From contig JAUVFR010000002.1 in NCBI GenBank assembly GCA_030594205.1, positions 41,538 to 105,537 on the forward strand: DNA of 64,000 nucleotides, given 5' to 3'. Below, piece after piece: positions 25,884-36,400 of the stretch. Position 1 is the first letter of the stretch; each line of letters starts with the position of its first letter. Below the pieces are notes generated by a model, which was not told the DNA's origin, did no database searches, and saw only the letters and a list, made by a program, of their open reading frames with translations. A program made the translations under genes and the position numbers. Origin of the DNA: Methanobacteriota archaeon (lineage in GTDB: Archaea > Thermoplasmatota > Thermoplasmata > RBG-16-68-12 > JAJISG01).

Positions 25884-26012
25884 AGGCGGTCCTCCTGTTT
25901 CCCTCAAGGAGCCCTGGCAGGCGGCGATGAGGTTGCTCTGGCAATTGAGGCCTCCAGCCTTTTAAGATCTGTCCCAGACGTGGCGAGAAGACGGGCGGCT
26001 TACGGGTGCGAT

Positions 26013-26082
26013 TTCGACAACGATTGTCCTCCTTTACCCTTGTCGAAGCGTCATTTGAACACCACTTTCTCGAGTATATTAA
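26013..26082 (+). promoter_or_regulatory. hutH promoter with inverted-repeat operator-like site
   Basis: TTCGACAA (26013-26020) and TTGTCGAA (26040-26047) are perfect inverted repeats 19 nt apart, and a third half-site TTGTC (26024-26028) pairs with the first GACAA. They lie just upstream of a TATA box, gtatattaa (26074-26082), whose expected transcription start near 26100 precedes the ATG of hutH by about 13 nt. Position upstream of TATA suggests a regulator binding site; the regulator is unknown. Confidence 0.5.
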
Positions 26083-26112
26083 CCCAACCGGCCATCGGAT
26101 GGCGGTGGTCGG

Positions 26113-27639
26113 ATGGTGGTTCTGGACGGAGAAAGCCTCACGCCCGAGGCCGTCGCGAGGATTGCTAGGGAATATGGGGAGGTCACGATTTCGCCCTCAG
26201 CGATCCAAAAGATGGAAGCCTCTCGACAGCTGGTTGAGGAAATCGGAAGTGAGGGCCGCGTGGCGTACGGCGTCACGACAGGCATTGGCGAATTGGCCAA
26301 CGTGAGCATCCCATCAGATGACCTGCGCCAACTGCAGCGTAACATCGCGCGCAGTCACGCGGCGGGCACGGGAGAGCCCCTGCTAGAAGACGTGGTGCGG
26401 GCGATGATGGTTCTTCGGGCCAACGGACTCGCCAAGGGCCATTCGGGTGTCCGGCCCGCTCTCGTGGAGGTCCTCTGTCAAATGCTCAACCAGGGCGTCC
26501 ATCCTGTCGTCCCCCAAAAGGGGTCGGTGGGTGCCAGCGGGGACCTGGCCCCCCTTGCGCACATGACGCTGGTCATGATCGGGGAGGGGGAGGCCACCTA
26601 CCGAGGGCAACGGCTCTCCGGAACCGAAGCGTTGGCGGGGGCCGGCATTGAACCTGTCGAGCTGCAGCCAAAGGAAGGTCTTGCTCTCATAAATGGGACC
26701 TCGCTCATGGCCGCGTACGGATGTCTGGCGGTCCACGATGGCCTCGCTCTACTCAAGGATGCCCTGATTGCCGGTTCCATCAGCTTCGAGGCCCTGAAGG
26801 GATCACCCGTGCCCTTCGACTCGCGGATTCACGCGCTTCGAGCTCACCCGGGGCAGGCGACCACAGCGAGGAATCTCCTTCAATCCCTGGAGGATAGCGA
26901 AATCATACCCTCTCATCCGGGCCCTCACAAGGTGCAGGACCCCTACACGCTGCGTTGCATGCCTCAGGTCTTTGGGGCCGTCTTGGATGTACTGCGACAG
27001 GCGGAGACCGTCTTCAGCGTGGAGGCGAACTCGGCCACGGACAACCCCCTCCTGTTTCCGGAAGAGGGCGAGTTCCTCTCGGGTGGAAACTTCCATGGTC
27101 AACCCCTCGCCTTCATGATGGACTTCCTCGCCATCGCGTTGAGCGCCTTGGGCACCTTCTCGGAACGACGGGTCGCCCGCCTCGTGGATGGCAACGTGAG
27201 CGGACTCCCCCCCTTCTTGACACCGAAGTCCGGCCTCCATTCGGGGTTGATGCTGATGCAATACACCGCAGCCGCCCTGGCCTCGGAGAACAAGGTGTTC
27301 GCGCACCCCGCGTCGGTGGACTCCATTCCTACCTCCGCCAACCAGGAGGACTTTGTCCCGATGGGTCCCGCTGCCGGGGAAAAGCTCTTCCACATCATCC
27401 GGAACGTTCGGACCCTCTTAGGAATCGAATACCTCTGTGCATCGCAGGGGTTGGAATTCGAGAAGTCCCTGGATCCCGGAAAGGGACCCCTTACGGCCTA
27501 TCGGTTCCTTCGCCAACACGTCGCTCCCCTCGAGGAAGATCGCCCCCTTTCTCCCGACCTCGAGGTCATCACCTCCCTCCTTGAGGGGGGAAAGATCGTG
27601 GAAGCCGTTGAGGCCGAGATCGGCCCCATCCTCGCTTGA
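26113..27639 (+). CDS. hutH: Histidine ammonia-lyase
   Basis: First enzyme of histidine degradation, converting histidine to urocanate and ammonia. The 508-residue protein carries the triad GASGDLAPL that cyclises to the MIO prosthetic group, the YGVTTGIGELAN loop with its catalytic Tyr, LINGTSLMAAYG, QDPYTLRCMPQVFGA-like VQDPYTLRC and the Asn/Glu-bearing NQEDFVPMGP. All MIO and catalytic residues are present. No other hut gene lies in the window, so the rest of the pathway must be elsewhere or urocanate is used differently. Its promoter has an operator-like inverted repeat. Tyr/Phe lyases share the fold, but the motif set fits histidine best. Confidence 0.9.
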   Translation: MVVLDGESLTPEAVARIAREYGEVTISPSAIQKMEASRQLVEEIGSEGRVAYGVTTGIGELANVSIPSDDLRQLQRNIARSHAAGTGEPLLEDVVRAMMVLRANGLAKGHSGVRPALVEVLCQMLNQGVHPVVPQKGSVGASGDLAPLAHMTLVMIGEGEATYRGQRLSGTEALAGAGIEPVELQPKEGLALINGTSLMAAYGCLAVHDGLALLKDALIAGSISFEALKGSPVPFDSRIHALRAHPGQATTARNLLQSLEDSEIIPSHPGPHKVQDPYTLRCMPQVFGAVLDVLRQAETVFSVEANSATDNPLLFPEEGEFLSGGNFHGQPLAFMMDFLAIALSALGTFSERRVARLVDGNVSGLPPFLTPKSGLHSGLMLMQYTAAALASENKVFAHPASVDSIPTSANQEDFVPMGPAAGEKLFHIIRNVRTLLGIEYLCASQGLEFEKSLDPGKGPLTAYRFLRQHVAPLEEDRPLSPDLEVITSLLEGGKIVEAVEAEIGPILA

Positions 27640-27676
27640 TTCTGGGAACGTGCAGGCTCGGCATCAAGCGGGGCCC

Positions 27677-30600
27677 TTACGGCGCCTTCACTTTGATCTG
27701 GAAGACCTGCTCCCAATCGTAGTCCTGTTCGTCGATGAGGCGTCGGGCCTTGGCCTTCACCATGACAGGCACCTCGCCCGAGGAGGCGAACACCAGGGTG
27801 AAGGGCAGGGACACTTCGTCGTTCGCGCGGACCGAAGGGGGCACTTCCAACCCCTTGACCTCGAGCTCCCCAAGCACCTCGACCTCTAGATCCTTGGCCA
27901 GCGCCTTGCTCGTGTTCTGAATCCGGAGGGTCGCCTCCACGTCCTTCCCGACGGTGGCGCCGGATACGTCCAAGTGCCAATCCAAGGTCGGGGTGAAGGC
28001 ATCCAGGGCCTCTCGGACCTGTTCGAGACTCCGCTCCGCATTTTCCAGGGCGGCGACCGGATTGGATTCGTGCAACGCCATGGCCTGATCGAGGGAATCC
28101 TCCGCCGTTCCCACATTGATGCCGAACTTCTTCGCGGTCGTGATGATGGATCGTGCCTGGGCTGTCGCTTCGACGAACCGCTTGGCCGTGTCCTCGAGGG
28201 AATCCAACGACTCCCTGGCTTGCTGGGCGAGCCGCACGGCCTTCTCGTAGACCTTCTGCTTCAAGGCCTCCTTGGCCTCCGCGATCTGGCCCCGGGCTTC
28301 GTTTACTTCCACGGACAATTCTGCCGCGTGGTCCAGGGCTCCCTCCGCCTCCTTGACGACTTCCTCCACCTTCGCCTGCATCGCATTCTGGACCTCGACC
28401 AGGGAGCCGGAGAGCACTTGGTGGGCGCTGACGAATTGATCTTGCTCGAGGTAGGCGAGGCCCTCCGACAGGCGGTCCTCCAGGCCTTCGACCTGACAGT
28501 CGAGGAGGCTGCTTAGGACTCGGGCATTACGCAGCTGGCCATGGAGGTCAGTGAGGTAGCTGGACACCATCCCGGATGCCTCCGTGGCCAACCGGTCGTA
28601 CGCTTCCTTGGCCCCTTCCATGTCGGCGTTCTTGGCGGCCGTCTTTCCCTCGTCCAGGATCAAGGACAACTGCGAGCAGTCCATGCCCAGCGTGTCGGCG
28701 ACATTGAAGTTCCGGAGGGCGACCTCCTCGGAAATGTGCATGACCTCCCACTCTTCCTTGATGTGGCCGAGTTCGTCACTCGCGTTGATTGCCACCTCGA
28801 GGGACTTCACATAGTCGCCCGCCTCGAAGGCATCTTCCGCCTCTTTGAGGAGCCGCTGCAGGAGATCCACCTCCGTGGGCAGGGCGTGGATCCGCTCCCG
28901 AGCCGTCTCGAGGGAGTTCTGAGCGATCTCCCACTGAAGCCCCATCTTCTCCAGAAGCGCCTCGCTCTGCATCGCGGAGGCGAGGGATTGCTGATACTGG
29001 CCCTCGTCCATCTCCTTCCGGGCCTGCACTAGGAGGGCATCCGCCTCTGCGGTGGCGACTCCCTCCTTTTTCGCCTTTGCGGCCGAGGCCTCGAACCCCT
29101 TGATCATTCGCTCGATGCTGTCCTTGCGGTCTCGTGCCAGTTGGCCTAGGGCCTCGCCCGTGAGTTGCCTGGCGACGGAGAGACGCCCGTCGTTCAGGGC
29201 CTTCGCGGCCTTGTTCAGCAGTTTCTCTGAACCGCCGACCTTGATGCTTAGGGCCTGCAGGTCTGCGAGGAGGGTTTCCGCCTCCTTTCGGTCCCGCAGG
29301 ATTTCCTCGTAAGTCTCGGCCAGGGTTTCCGACTGGGTCAGAATCTCCTGCGAGCGCTCGGCGGCCTCCTTGAGCTTGCGTTCCTCCAGGAAGCCCTTAA
29401 TCTCCTTCACCGCCGCCTGGAGTTCACCGATCTCCGGGGCGGGGACCTGGACCTTCTCCAGCATGTTCTCGGACCGGGCGACGCGACCGTTCACGCTGTT
29501 CAGCATGCCGGCCTGAGTCTGGGCCTCCACCTCCATGGCGAGCTCCACGGCCTCCCGGAAGTCGCCATGGTCGAGGGCCCGCTTGGACCGGGCCAGCAGG
29601 CTGACCCAAGGCTCAACGTCGACCTCGAGGGTCTCCGCGAGGGCCAGGCTCGCCTTGGCCGCATTCAGCCGGTCGTTGACGTTGAGAACACTGATGGCCT
29701 TCTCCGCCTCCGACCGAGCGTCTCGAGCGATCTCCACGGCTCGCTCGATCTCTCCTTCCTCGAAGGCCGTCTTGCCTTGGAGCAGCAGTTCCACGGCTCG
29801 GGCCATGTTGATGTCCTTTTTCTTGCCCTCCGCCACGAGGACCGCGGCGGCCCCCATGGTGTCGCGAACCTTCTGAAAGGCGTCCAGGTGGGTTTTGGCC
29901 GAGGTGTCGCAGTCGCGGAGCTTGATGAGACCCTGAGGAATGTCGCCGCCTGTGATGGTCGTCTTGGCGGCCTTCAGAAGCTCCATCTCCTCCGCGATGT
30001 CGATGCCGGCATTTCGGGCTTCGATGACCCGTGCCTTCACTTCGTCAAAGGCACGCTGGGTGAGGTGAACCAGGACGCTACGGAGGCTCTCGACCTGCTG
30101 GAAGAGCTTGGGGAGCTCCCCCTTCTCGAGGGCCTCCTTCGCCGAAAGGTGGGTTTCTCGGAGCCCATCGATCTTCAGATCGTGTTCCGTAGCGAGTTCC
30201 TGCGCGGCCTGGAGTCCTTCGACCACCAGGATGCCGAAGGATTCGGAGAGGTCGCCGGCCTTCTCCTCTGCGTCCTCCGCCAAGCGGGCCGCGGTGCTGA
30301 AGTCGCGCATGTCGAGGGCCGTTTCCACCTTCAGGAGAAGCTCGGACACCTCTTGGGCGGCCGGGGTGGGCGGCAGGGTGTCTTTCAAGGTTTCGACCTT
30401 GGCGTGGAAGTGGGAGGTGAGACGGGCCTCCGTCTTCTGCTGAAGCTTGGTCGCCTCGGTGAGGGCCTTGCTCACTTCCTTCGATCCAAGGAGCTGGGTG
30501 CACTCTTGAATCCCCGCGTTGGCCTCGTCGAGATCGAGGTCAATGTTCTCTGCCAGCGTGACAATAGACTGGACCTCGTCCAACATTTCTCTGCACAGGT

Positions 30601-32029
30601 CGGTTCGGGCCTTCTCGAGTCCCTTCTCGACCTTCTTGACTTGCGCATTCCAGCCCTTCATATCGCCAGAGGCGAGCTTGTCCTCTGCCTCCGCTAGGAG
30701 CCCTCGCACCGAGGTCAGTTCGAGACCCTGATCCGCGAAAGTGGCGATTTCACTCTTGAGCTGTTGGGTTCGCTCGGCGGCCTCATCGAGCTCGCCCACG
30801 AGCCTGTCCAGTTCTTCATTCCCCTTATCCGCGTAGTAGAGGGCGTCGGTGTGCTTGCCCTCCTGCAACTTCTCTCGGGCCTTGTTGAAGATCGCCATGG
30901 TCGCTTCAATGTTGACGTTCATCTCCTTGGCCCGGAGGAACTTCGGCCTCGAGTTGGAGATTGTATCTAGGACCAGCTTGAACTTGGCATTCTCGAGTCC
31001 TTGGATGGCCTTTCGAAGCAGTTCGGAGGCCCGATCATAGCCCTCCGCCTTCGCGGCCTCCAAGGCTTCCTCGCCGAGGGACTCGGCCAGGGTGACGTCG
31101 ATACCCAGCTTCTTGGCCTCCTCAAGCGGCTCTTGGAGGTTCGCCTTGCCGGATTCGAAGCCCTTCTGCAGCTGGCGCTCTGCTTCGACGCGGGCCTGTT
31201 TCAGGTAATTGAACGATTTCTGGTAGTCTCCCCCCTCCAACTCGGTCTTGGATTTCTTGAGGTATCCGTCCGCCTTCGCAATGTCCGCCTTGAGCGCGCG
31301 GCCGACCTCGATAAGCTCCCGGACGACCTTTTCCTCGGTCTCGAGCTCATAGCCCAATTCGCGACCGAGGATATCGAGCGCCTCTTCGGTGTGGGTGAGG
31401 GCGTCCTCGTACTCCGATTCTTCCAGGGAAGACCGAGCGCGGGAAAGGAGATCCTCCGCCATCGTCGTATCCTTCTCCATGGCCTTCGCGGCGAGGACTC
31501 GGGTCTGAACGGCGGAGAAGGAGGCGGAAAGATGCTCGTTCAGGGCCTTCTCGAGCTTCGTCCAATTGCGTCGGGCGGTCTCTACGCCCTCTCGGAAGCT
31601 CCCCTTTTCGAGGGCCTCTCGGGCGCTTCCCAGGAGCGCCTCGAATTCGGTGGAGGCGACCTCGGCCCGTTGAAGGAGGGCAACGAACCCCTCCGACGCC
31701 TCGAGGATCGAGCTGGCCTCTTGGATGAACGCCGCTTTGGCCTTGTCCTCCCCCTCCTGCGTCTTCTGGAGGGCGAGTCTGAAGTCCTTGGCCGCCATGG
31801 CGCTGTTCGCCTGGGCGAGAAAGTCCTCCGACTCCGCAACTTGGCAGTCGACCTTCTTGGCGTCGTCGATGAGGCCTTCCAGCTGCTGGATTCGCTCGTC
31901 GGCGAGCTTCCGATTCTGCGAAGCCTCTTTGGCCTTCTTCTCGAGCTGTCGCGAGAGTTCGATGTGTCGGAGGTAGCCACTCAACGGGTGTCGCCCCGAT
32001 ATGGTTTGCCAAGTCCCCCAGGCTTCCAA
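27677..32029 (-). CDS. Giant helical repeat protein downstream of smc-scpAB
   Basis: 1450 residues made of roughly twenty degenerate units of about 60-70 residues. Each unit has a short core like AKKLGIDVTLAESLGEEA followed by a second helix with G-[DEK]-[YFL]-x2-A; further examples are AKEMNVNIEATMAIFNKA, ARNAGIDIAEEMELLKAA, GKKKDINMARAVELLLQG and AKKFGINVGTAEDSLDQA. The units resemble TPR-like helical hairpins. About the last 120 residues form an Ig/CARDB-like beta domain (LDWHLDVSGATVGKDVEATL). No signal peptide or membrane helix is visible, so it is probably cytoplasmic. Start: TTG at 32029, or TTG at 31984, which fits the predicted transcription start better. It lies 41 nt after scpB. 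No known family was recognised; a scaffold or long elongated spacer is plausible. Confidence 0.8.
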   Translation of the reverse strand: MEAWGTWQTISGRHPLSGYLRHIELSRQLEKKAKEASQNRKLADERIQQLEGLIDDAKKVDCQVAESEDFLAQANSAMAAKDFRLALQKTQEGEDKAKAAFIQEASSILEASEGFVALLQRAEVASTEFEALLGSAREALEKGSFREGVETARRNWTKLEKALNEHLSASFSAVQTRVLAAKAMEKDTTMAEDLLSRARSSLEESEYEDALTHTEEALDILGRELGYELETEEKVVRELIEVGRALKADIAKADGYLKKSKTELEGGDYQKSFNYLKQARVEAERQLQKGFESGKANLQEPLEEAKKLGIDVTLAESLGEEALEAAKAEGYDRASELLRKAIQGLENAKFKLVLDTISNSRPKFLRAKEMNVNIEATMAIFNKAREKLQEGKHTDALYYADKGNEELDRLVGELDEAAERTQQLKSEIATFADQGLELTSVRGLLAEAEDKLASGDMKGWNAQVKKVEKGLEKARTDLCREMLDEVQSIVTLAENIDLDLDEANAGIQECTQLLGSKEVSKALTEATKLQQKTEARLTSHFHAKVETLKDTLPPTPAAQEVSELLLKVETALDMRDFSTAARLAEDAEEKAGDLSESFGILVVEGLQAAQELATEHDLKIDGLRETHLSAKEALEKGELPKLFQQVESLRSVLVHLTQRAFDEVKARVIEARNAGIDIAEEMELLKAAKTTITGGDIPQGLIKLRDCDTSAKTHLDAFQKVRDTMGAAAVLVAEGKKKDINMARAVELLLQGKTAFEEGEIERAVEIARDARSEAEKAISVLNVNDRLNAAKASLALAETLEVDVEPWVSLLARSKRALDHGDFREAVELAMEVEAQTQAGMLNSVNGRVARSENMLEKVQVPAPEIGELQAAVKEIKGFLEERKLKEAAERSQEILTQSETLAETYEEILRDRKEAETLLADLQALSIKVGGSEKLLNKAAKALNDGRLSVARQLTGEALGQLARDRKDSIERMIKGFEASAAKAKKEGVATAEADALLVQARKEMDEGQYQQSLASAMQSEALLEKMGLQWEIAQNSLETARERIHALPTEVDLLQRLLKEAEDAFEAGDYVKSLEVAINASDELGHIKEEWEVMHISEEVALRNFNVADTLGMDCSQLSLILDEGKTAAKNADMEGAKEAYDRLATEASGMVSSYLTDLHGQLRNARVLSSLLDCQVEGLEDRLSEGLAYLEQDQFVSAHQVLSGSLVEVQNAMQAKVEEVVKEAEGALDHAAELSVEVNEARGQIAEAKEALKQKVYEKAVRLAQQARESLDSLEDTAKRFVEATAQARSIITTAKKFGINVGTAEDSLDQAMALHESNPVAALENAERSLEQVREALDAFTPTLDWHLDVSGATVGKDVEATLRIQNTSKALAKDLEVEVLGELEVKGLEVPPSVRANDEVSLPFTLVFASSGEVPVMVKAKARRLIDEQDYDWEQVFQIKVKAP

Positions 32030-32044
32030 TCCCTCGCGGAGGAT

Positions 32045-32056
32045 GCTATAAATACG
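32045..32056 (-). promoter_or_regulatory. TATA box of the giant repeat protein
   Basis: Minus-strand CGTATTTATAGC. Transcription is expected near 32023, which is just after the first TTG (32029) and before the TTG at 31984. It lies in the short gap after scpB, so the giant gene can be expressed apart from smc-scpAB. Confidence 0.5.
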
Positions 32057-32070
32057 TTAGGCCGTCGTTA

Positions 32071-32595
32071 TCAAATGGCCAGGTCACTGGCCCTGCCTCT
32101 CTCCCCGACCCGCGACGCCATGAGACGGCGGAGATCCTCGCGTCCCCGCACGTCGAGGCCGAAGAACTCGGGAAATCTGCCCGTCGTGGACAACAGAAGG
32201 GTGCGGCCCTGAGGTCGGGCCGCGATAAGCCCCCGCTCGCGGAGCCGTCGCACGTGGTCGTACGCCCGGTATCCCACCAGGTTGGCCAAGTGGCTCTGCT
32301 TCACGGGCTGGTGATAGGCGATGAGAGCGGCGGTCTTGAGGACGCCGGGAGGCAGAGTCGCGGGAGCCATGTCGGAGGTTTCCCGGCGGTATGGTTCGCG
32401 GACCTGGAGGATCCATCGGCGGCCGTGGCGGGCCACCGCGATGGCGCTGTCCCGATCGTTGTATTCTTGGGCGAGGAGCGTGAGCAGGCGTCTCACGGTG
32501 GGGAGGCTCATCCCCGTGGCCTCGGCCAGTTGTCGCTCGGTCAAGGCTCGGGAGGTCAGGAAGAGGACGGCCTCCAGGAGCCCCCGTTTTCGCAT
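32071..32595 (-). CDS. scpB: Segregation and condensation protein B (ScpB)
   Basis: Winged-helix kleisin-associated protein of the SMC condensin complex, 174 residues. It shows the ScpB pattern of two winged helices: LTERQLAEATGMSLPTVRRLL in the first and LLAYHQPVKQSHLANLVGYRA-like AYHQPVKQSHLANLVGYR in the second, ending with the wing LLLSTTGRFPEFFGL that is diagnostic of ScpB. Start ATG overlaps the TAA stop of scpA (TAATG), so translation is coupled. Its partners ScpA and SMC lie directly upstream. Confidence 0.93.
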   Translation of the reverse strand: MRKRGLLEAVLFLTSRALTERQLAEATGMSLPTVRRLLTLLAQEYNDRDSAIAVARHGRRWILQVREPYRRETSDMAPATLPPGVLKTAALIAYHQPVKQSHLANLVGYRAYDHVRRLRERGLIAARPQGRTLLLSTTGRFPEFFGLDVRGREDLRRLMASRVGERGRASDLAI

Positions 32596-33476
32596 TAGGC
32601 CACCTCCGGTGCCGGGAGGGCCCCCGGGGTGATGGTTTCGTCTTCATGCAGGGGACGGAGGTAGACCTCGCCATGGGGCAGTTTCTTCTGCCACACCTCG
32701 AGCCATCCCATGTCGGCTAGGAACAGAACAGAAAGAAACAGGGTCGCTCGGTCCCACGGATCCCCGTGGTTGAGTTCGCCGAGGCGGGTGACCTCTTCCC
32801 CTCGGGCCCGAATGCGGTCCCAGGCCCATTGCAGGTCCTCCGCCAGGTCCTCGCGGTGGAGCTTGTCTCGCAGGCCCTCCACGGCGGGCGTGGATTCGAG
32901 GTTCGACGGTGTGGAGACCGCCCCCGACGTCTCGTGGAAGGCCTGGTCCAAAGCCTCGAGGAGATCAACGAGACTCACGGGTCGCTGGATCTCGCGATGG
33001 AAGCCCTCTTTCAGGGGGGGCTCCTCCCCATGGAGGATCTGGTGAGTCAGGTCCACCTGCTCGGGGGCCTGATAGAAGCCGGGCATGACGTCCCACCCGT
33101 CGTCGATTTCCTCCGGGGGAGGATTGACCGTCTCCGCCGTCGAGAGGATCATCTCCGATTGAAGCTTGAGGACCGACCAGGCAAGGAGGACGAGTCGTCC
33201 TGCGGCGACGAAGTTGACGGTCCCCAGCCGCCGGAGCCGCTTCACGTATTCTCTGGAAAAATGGGCGAGGTCGATGTCCCAGGGGTCGAACGAGTCCTCG
33301 AGGACGAGCTCGAAGGCCGTGACCACGCTGTCCTCGTAGCGGTTCGCGGTGGGAACGATCCTTCCCTCCTGGACCCGGTTGAGGAGCTGCACGTACCGCG
33401 CCATTTTCTCCGGTTCTTCCTCCTCTAAGGCCTGGTGGAAGAGCAGGTGATCCATCACCTTCTCGTATCCTGGCAT
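32595..33476 (-). CDS. scpA: Segregation and condensation protein A (ScpA kleisin)
   Basis: Kleisin subunit that bridges SMC heads, 293 residues. The hallmark DSFDPWDIDLAHFSREYV and FVAAGRLVLLAWSVLKLQS segments are present in the N-terminal half, and a C-terminal winged helix (ATLFLSVLFLADMGWLEVWQ) contacts the SMC head. The middle is an acidic linker. Stop and start codons overlap those of smc and scpB at both ends, giving a strictly coupled smc-scpA-scpB operon. Confidence 0.92.
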   Translation of the reverse strand: MPGYEKVMDHLLFHQALEEEEPEKMARYVQLLNRVQEGRIVPTANRYEDSVVTAFELVLEDSFDPWDIDLAHFSREYVKRLRRLGTVNFVAAGRLVLLAWSVLKLQSEMILSTAETVNPPPEEIDDGWDVMPGFYQAPEQVDLTHQILHGEEPPLKEGFHREIQRPVSLVDLLEALDQAFHETSGAVSTPSNLESTPAVEGLRDKLHREDLAEDLQWAWDRIRARGEEVTRLGELNHGDPWDRATLFLSVLFLADMGWLEVWQKKLPHGEVYLRPLHEDETITPGALPAPEVA

Positions 33477-36400
33477 CAGGCCGCCGCCTCCGCCGTCTCG
33501 GCCTGGGGGATCTCCTCCTCCAAGACCTCGTCCAGGTTGACCTGCATGATGACCTTCGAGAGGCCATTGTGTCCCATGGTGACTCCCACGATGTGGTCCG
33601 CTTCCTTCAGGCTCACCTTGCGAAGGGAGATCTGGATGAATTGGGCCGACGCGGCGTTCATGCGGACCATCCGGGCCACTCTCTCGGCATTCACCGCATC
33701 GAGGTTCTGGTCAACCTCGTCGAGGAGGTAGAAGGGCGAAGGATCGTGACGCTGGAGGGCGAAGATGAAGGCCATGGAAACCAGGCTCTTCTCCCCGCCG
33801 GAAAGGGCCTCCAGGCGGTGAAAGCGTTTTTCGGGGGGCCGCGCCCGGATGAGAAGCCCGCCTGCGAAAGGATCTTCCCCGTTCTCCAACTCAAGACTCG
33901 CCTCGCCTCCTTCGCTGATTTCGGCATACACGGTCGCGAAGTTGGGCTGTAAGGCATGAATGACCTCCAGCAGCCCTTGCTTCTTCTTGGTCTCCAGCTC
34001 TCCGACGAGGCGAAGGAGGTCACGGCGCTCCTTCCGCATCCGGCTAAGCTCCGCCTTGAGCTCATGGTGACGGGTCTCCTGGGCCTCGTAGTCCTCCAGG
34101 GCCCGGAGGTTCACGGCCCCAATCCGGTTCAGCGCCTTCTCGCACCGGGCCACCTCTCCGTCGATCTCTTTCATGGATGGGAGGGGTTCAGTCGGCGCCT
34201 CGAATTCCTGAGCCCGGGCTTCGGCGTCCTGGATTTGCCTCTGAAGACCCGCCATCTGCGTCTCTAGGCCCACCAAGAAGTCATCCGTGGTCTCTTGCTT
34301 GCTCTCCGCCTTCGCAATCTCCGCCTCCAGACGCGTCTTCTCCTGAAACGCCCGATCCCGCTTGCCCTGGACATCATGTGCCTGGGAGAGCGTGTTCGCC
34401 TGGAGCTTCTCCAAGGCCAAGATCTCTTCCTGGAGTTGCGTGCAGGTCTCATCGAGCTCTTGGAGCCGAACCTGCTCCTCGGCCGTCTTGTCTCTGTCCT
34501 GGGCCAACTGCGCCTCGAGTTCGCCTCGCCGCTCCTCTTGAAGCGCGAGTTGATTCTTCCGGATCTCTCGCTCGGATTCCAGCCTGTTAGCGCGTTCCAA
34601 TAGGTTGAGCCGCTCGCCCTGGAGCTTGCGGAGCTGTTGGGAGATGCGAGCCGGCGTGACCTTCCCCATGGCAAGGCGAACCTCCTTCCTGCGTTCTTGG
34701 GCGGCGGCGAGTTTCTTCTCCTCGTCCTCAAGCCGTTCTTGGACGGCCTCCGCCTCTTGGATCACCTGGTCTCGGTCCTCCGTCTTCTCCGCGATGCCGG
34801 CGGCCGTGACTTCCAAACGTCCCTGCAACTGCTCCTTCTGGCCCCTGAGGAGGTCGCGTTTCGACCCCTCCCGATCCTCGGTCACCTGAGCCTCTCTGAG
34901 GCTCTTTCCCAGCTCCTCGAGTTCCGCCTCGACCCTGATCAGGCGTTCCCGGAGCTTCTTCAACTCCTTCGAGGCCTTCCGGAGCTGGTCCGCGAGCCGG
35001 TCGCGGCCCTCTGCCGATCCCTTGCCGAAGCGGAGGATAGGGTCCTCCATGTGTCCTCCCACCATGGCCCCACTCGCCTCGATGAGCTGTCCATCGAGGG
35101 TCACCAGGCGAACACCGCCCATGAGCTTCCGGGCTCGGTCTAGGTTCTCCACGACTACGGTGTCCCCGAAGACGAACCAGAAGGCGTTCCGGTACTTCTC
35201 GTCGAACGAGACCAGATCGAGGGCGAACCCGGCGGCCTCCTTGACCGCCATCATGGCTTTGCCCCTCGGCCGCCCCGGCAGCATCTTGGAGAGGGGGAGG
35301 AAGATGGCCCGGCCATGCTTCTTGCGTTTGAGGTGCTCGATGGCCTCGGCCGCAACCGCGTCGTCATCGACCACGATGGCCTGGAGACGACCTCCGGCCG
35401 CCACCTGAAGCGCACGTTCGAACTTCGCTTCCACCCGGCCCAAATCGGCGACCGTCCCGTGGATCCCTTCGATCTTCCCCGCATCCCGGGCTTCTAGGAC
35501 CGACGAGACCGCGCGGTTGTAGCCCTTCCGGATGTTCTCGGCGGCTTCCGCCTCGGCCCGGGCGTGACTGAGCTCACGTGAAAGGTTCCGGACTGCGCTC
35601 TCCAGCTCGGCGGATTGTTGGACGAGCTCCCCGCGTTCCCGCTCAAGGTCCTTGACGCGCTCGTGCAATTGACGCAATTCCTTCGTCTTACGTCGAGAAC
35701 CCGATGCCGACTCTTCGGTCTGCCAATTGGCGTCTTCGACGTCGAGCTCCCGGGCCTTCTGTTCCTCGCCGAGCTGTGTCAAGTGCTCGCGAAGCTGCAC
35801 CAGTCGCTGGGCGAGCTTCTCTCTCTCGAGGACCAGGTCCCGGCAGACCGCATCCTGGGCATCGATTTCCTGATCGAGGGCGACGGCGGCCTTTTGAAGT
35901 TTCAGAATACGCGTATCGGACTCAGAAGCACCCCTCTCCAGTTCGGCGATTTGCGATTCCTTCGACGCCGCCGCGTCCGCAAGCCTCTGAAGTTCCGTCT
36001 CTGCTTCCTGTGCTTGCCCTCGCAGTGTCTCCATCTCGCCGCGGATCTTCTTGAGGTTGCGGCGGAGGCGAGCTATCTCGGCCCGGAGTTCCTTCTGTCT
36101 CTCCTTCCCCCGCTCCATCCCGTCCTGGCCACGCGCCCGCTCGATGCGGAGATCGTCCAGCTTGGCTCGGAGGGCTTGAAACTCCTCTCCGCCCTCCTCT
36201 GCGAGGCGGTCTTCGAGGGCCTGGTGGCGTTCTTCCTCCTTCCCGAGCGTCTTCCGGAGGCGAGCCACCTCCGCCTTCCACCGCGCCCGCTCCGACTCAT
36301 AGCGCCGGACCTGCTCGGCGGCTGAACCGAGCTGGGCGTCCAGGAGCTGAATCTCCTTGTGGGCCTTCTGGCCCCGTACGGTCTCCAGGGCCTCCTGCAA

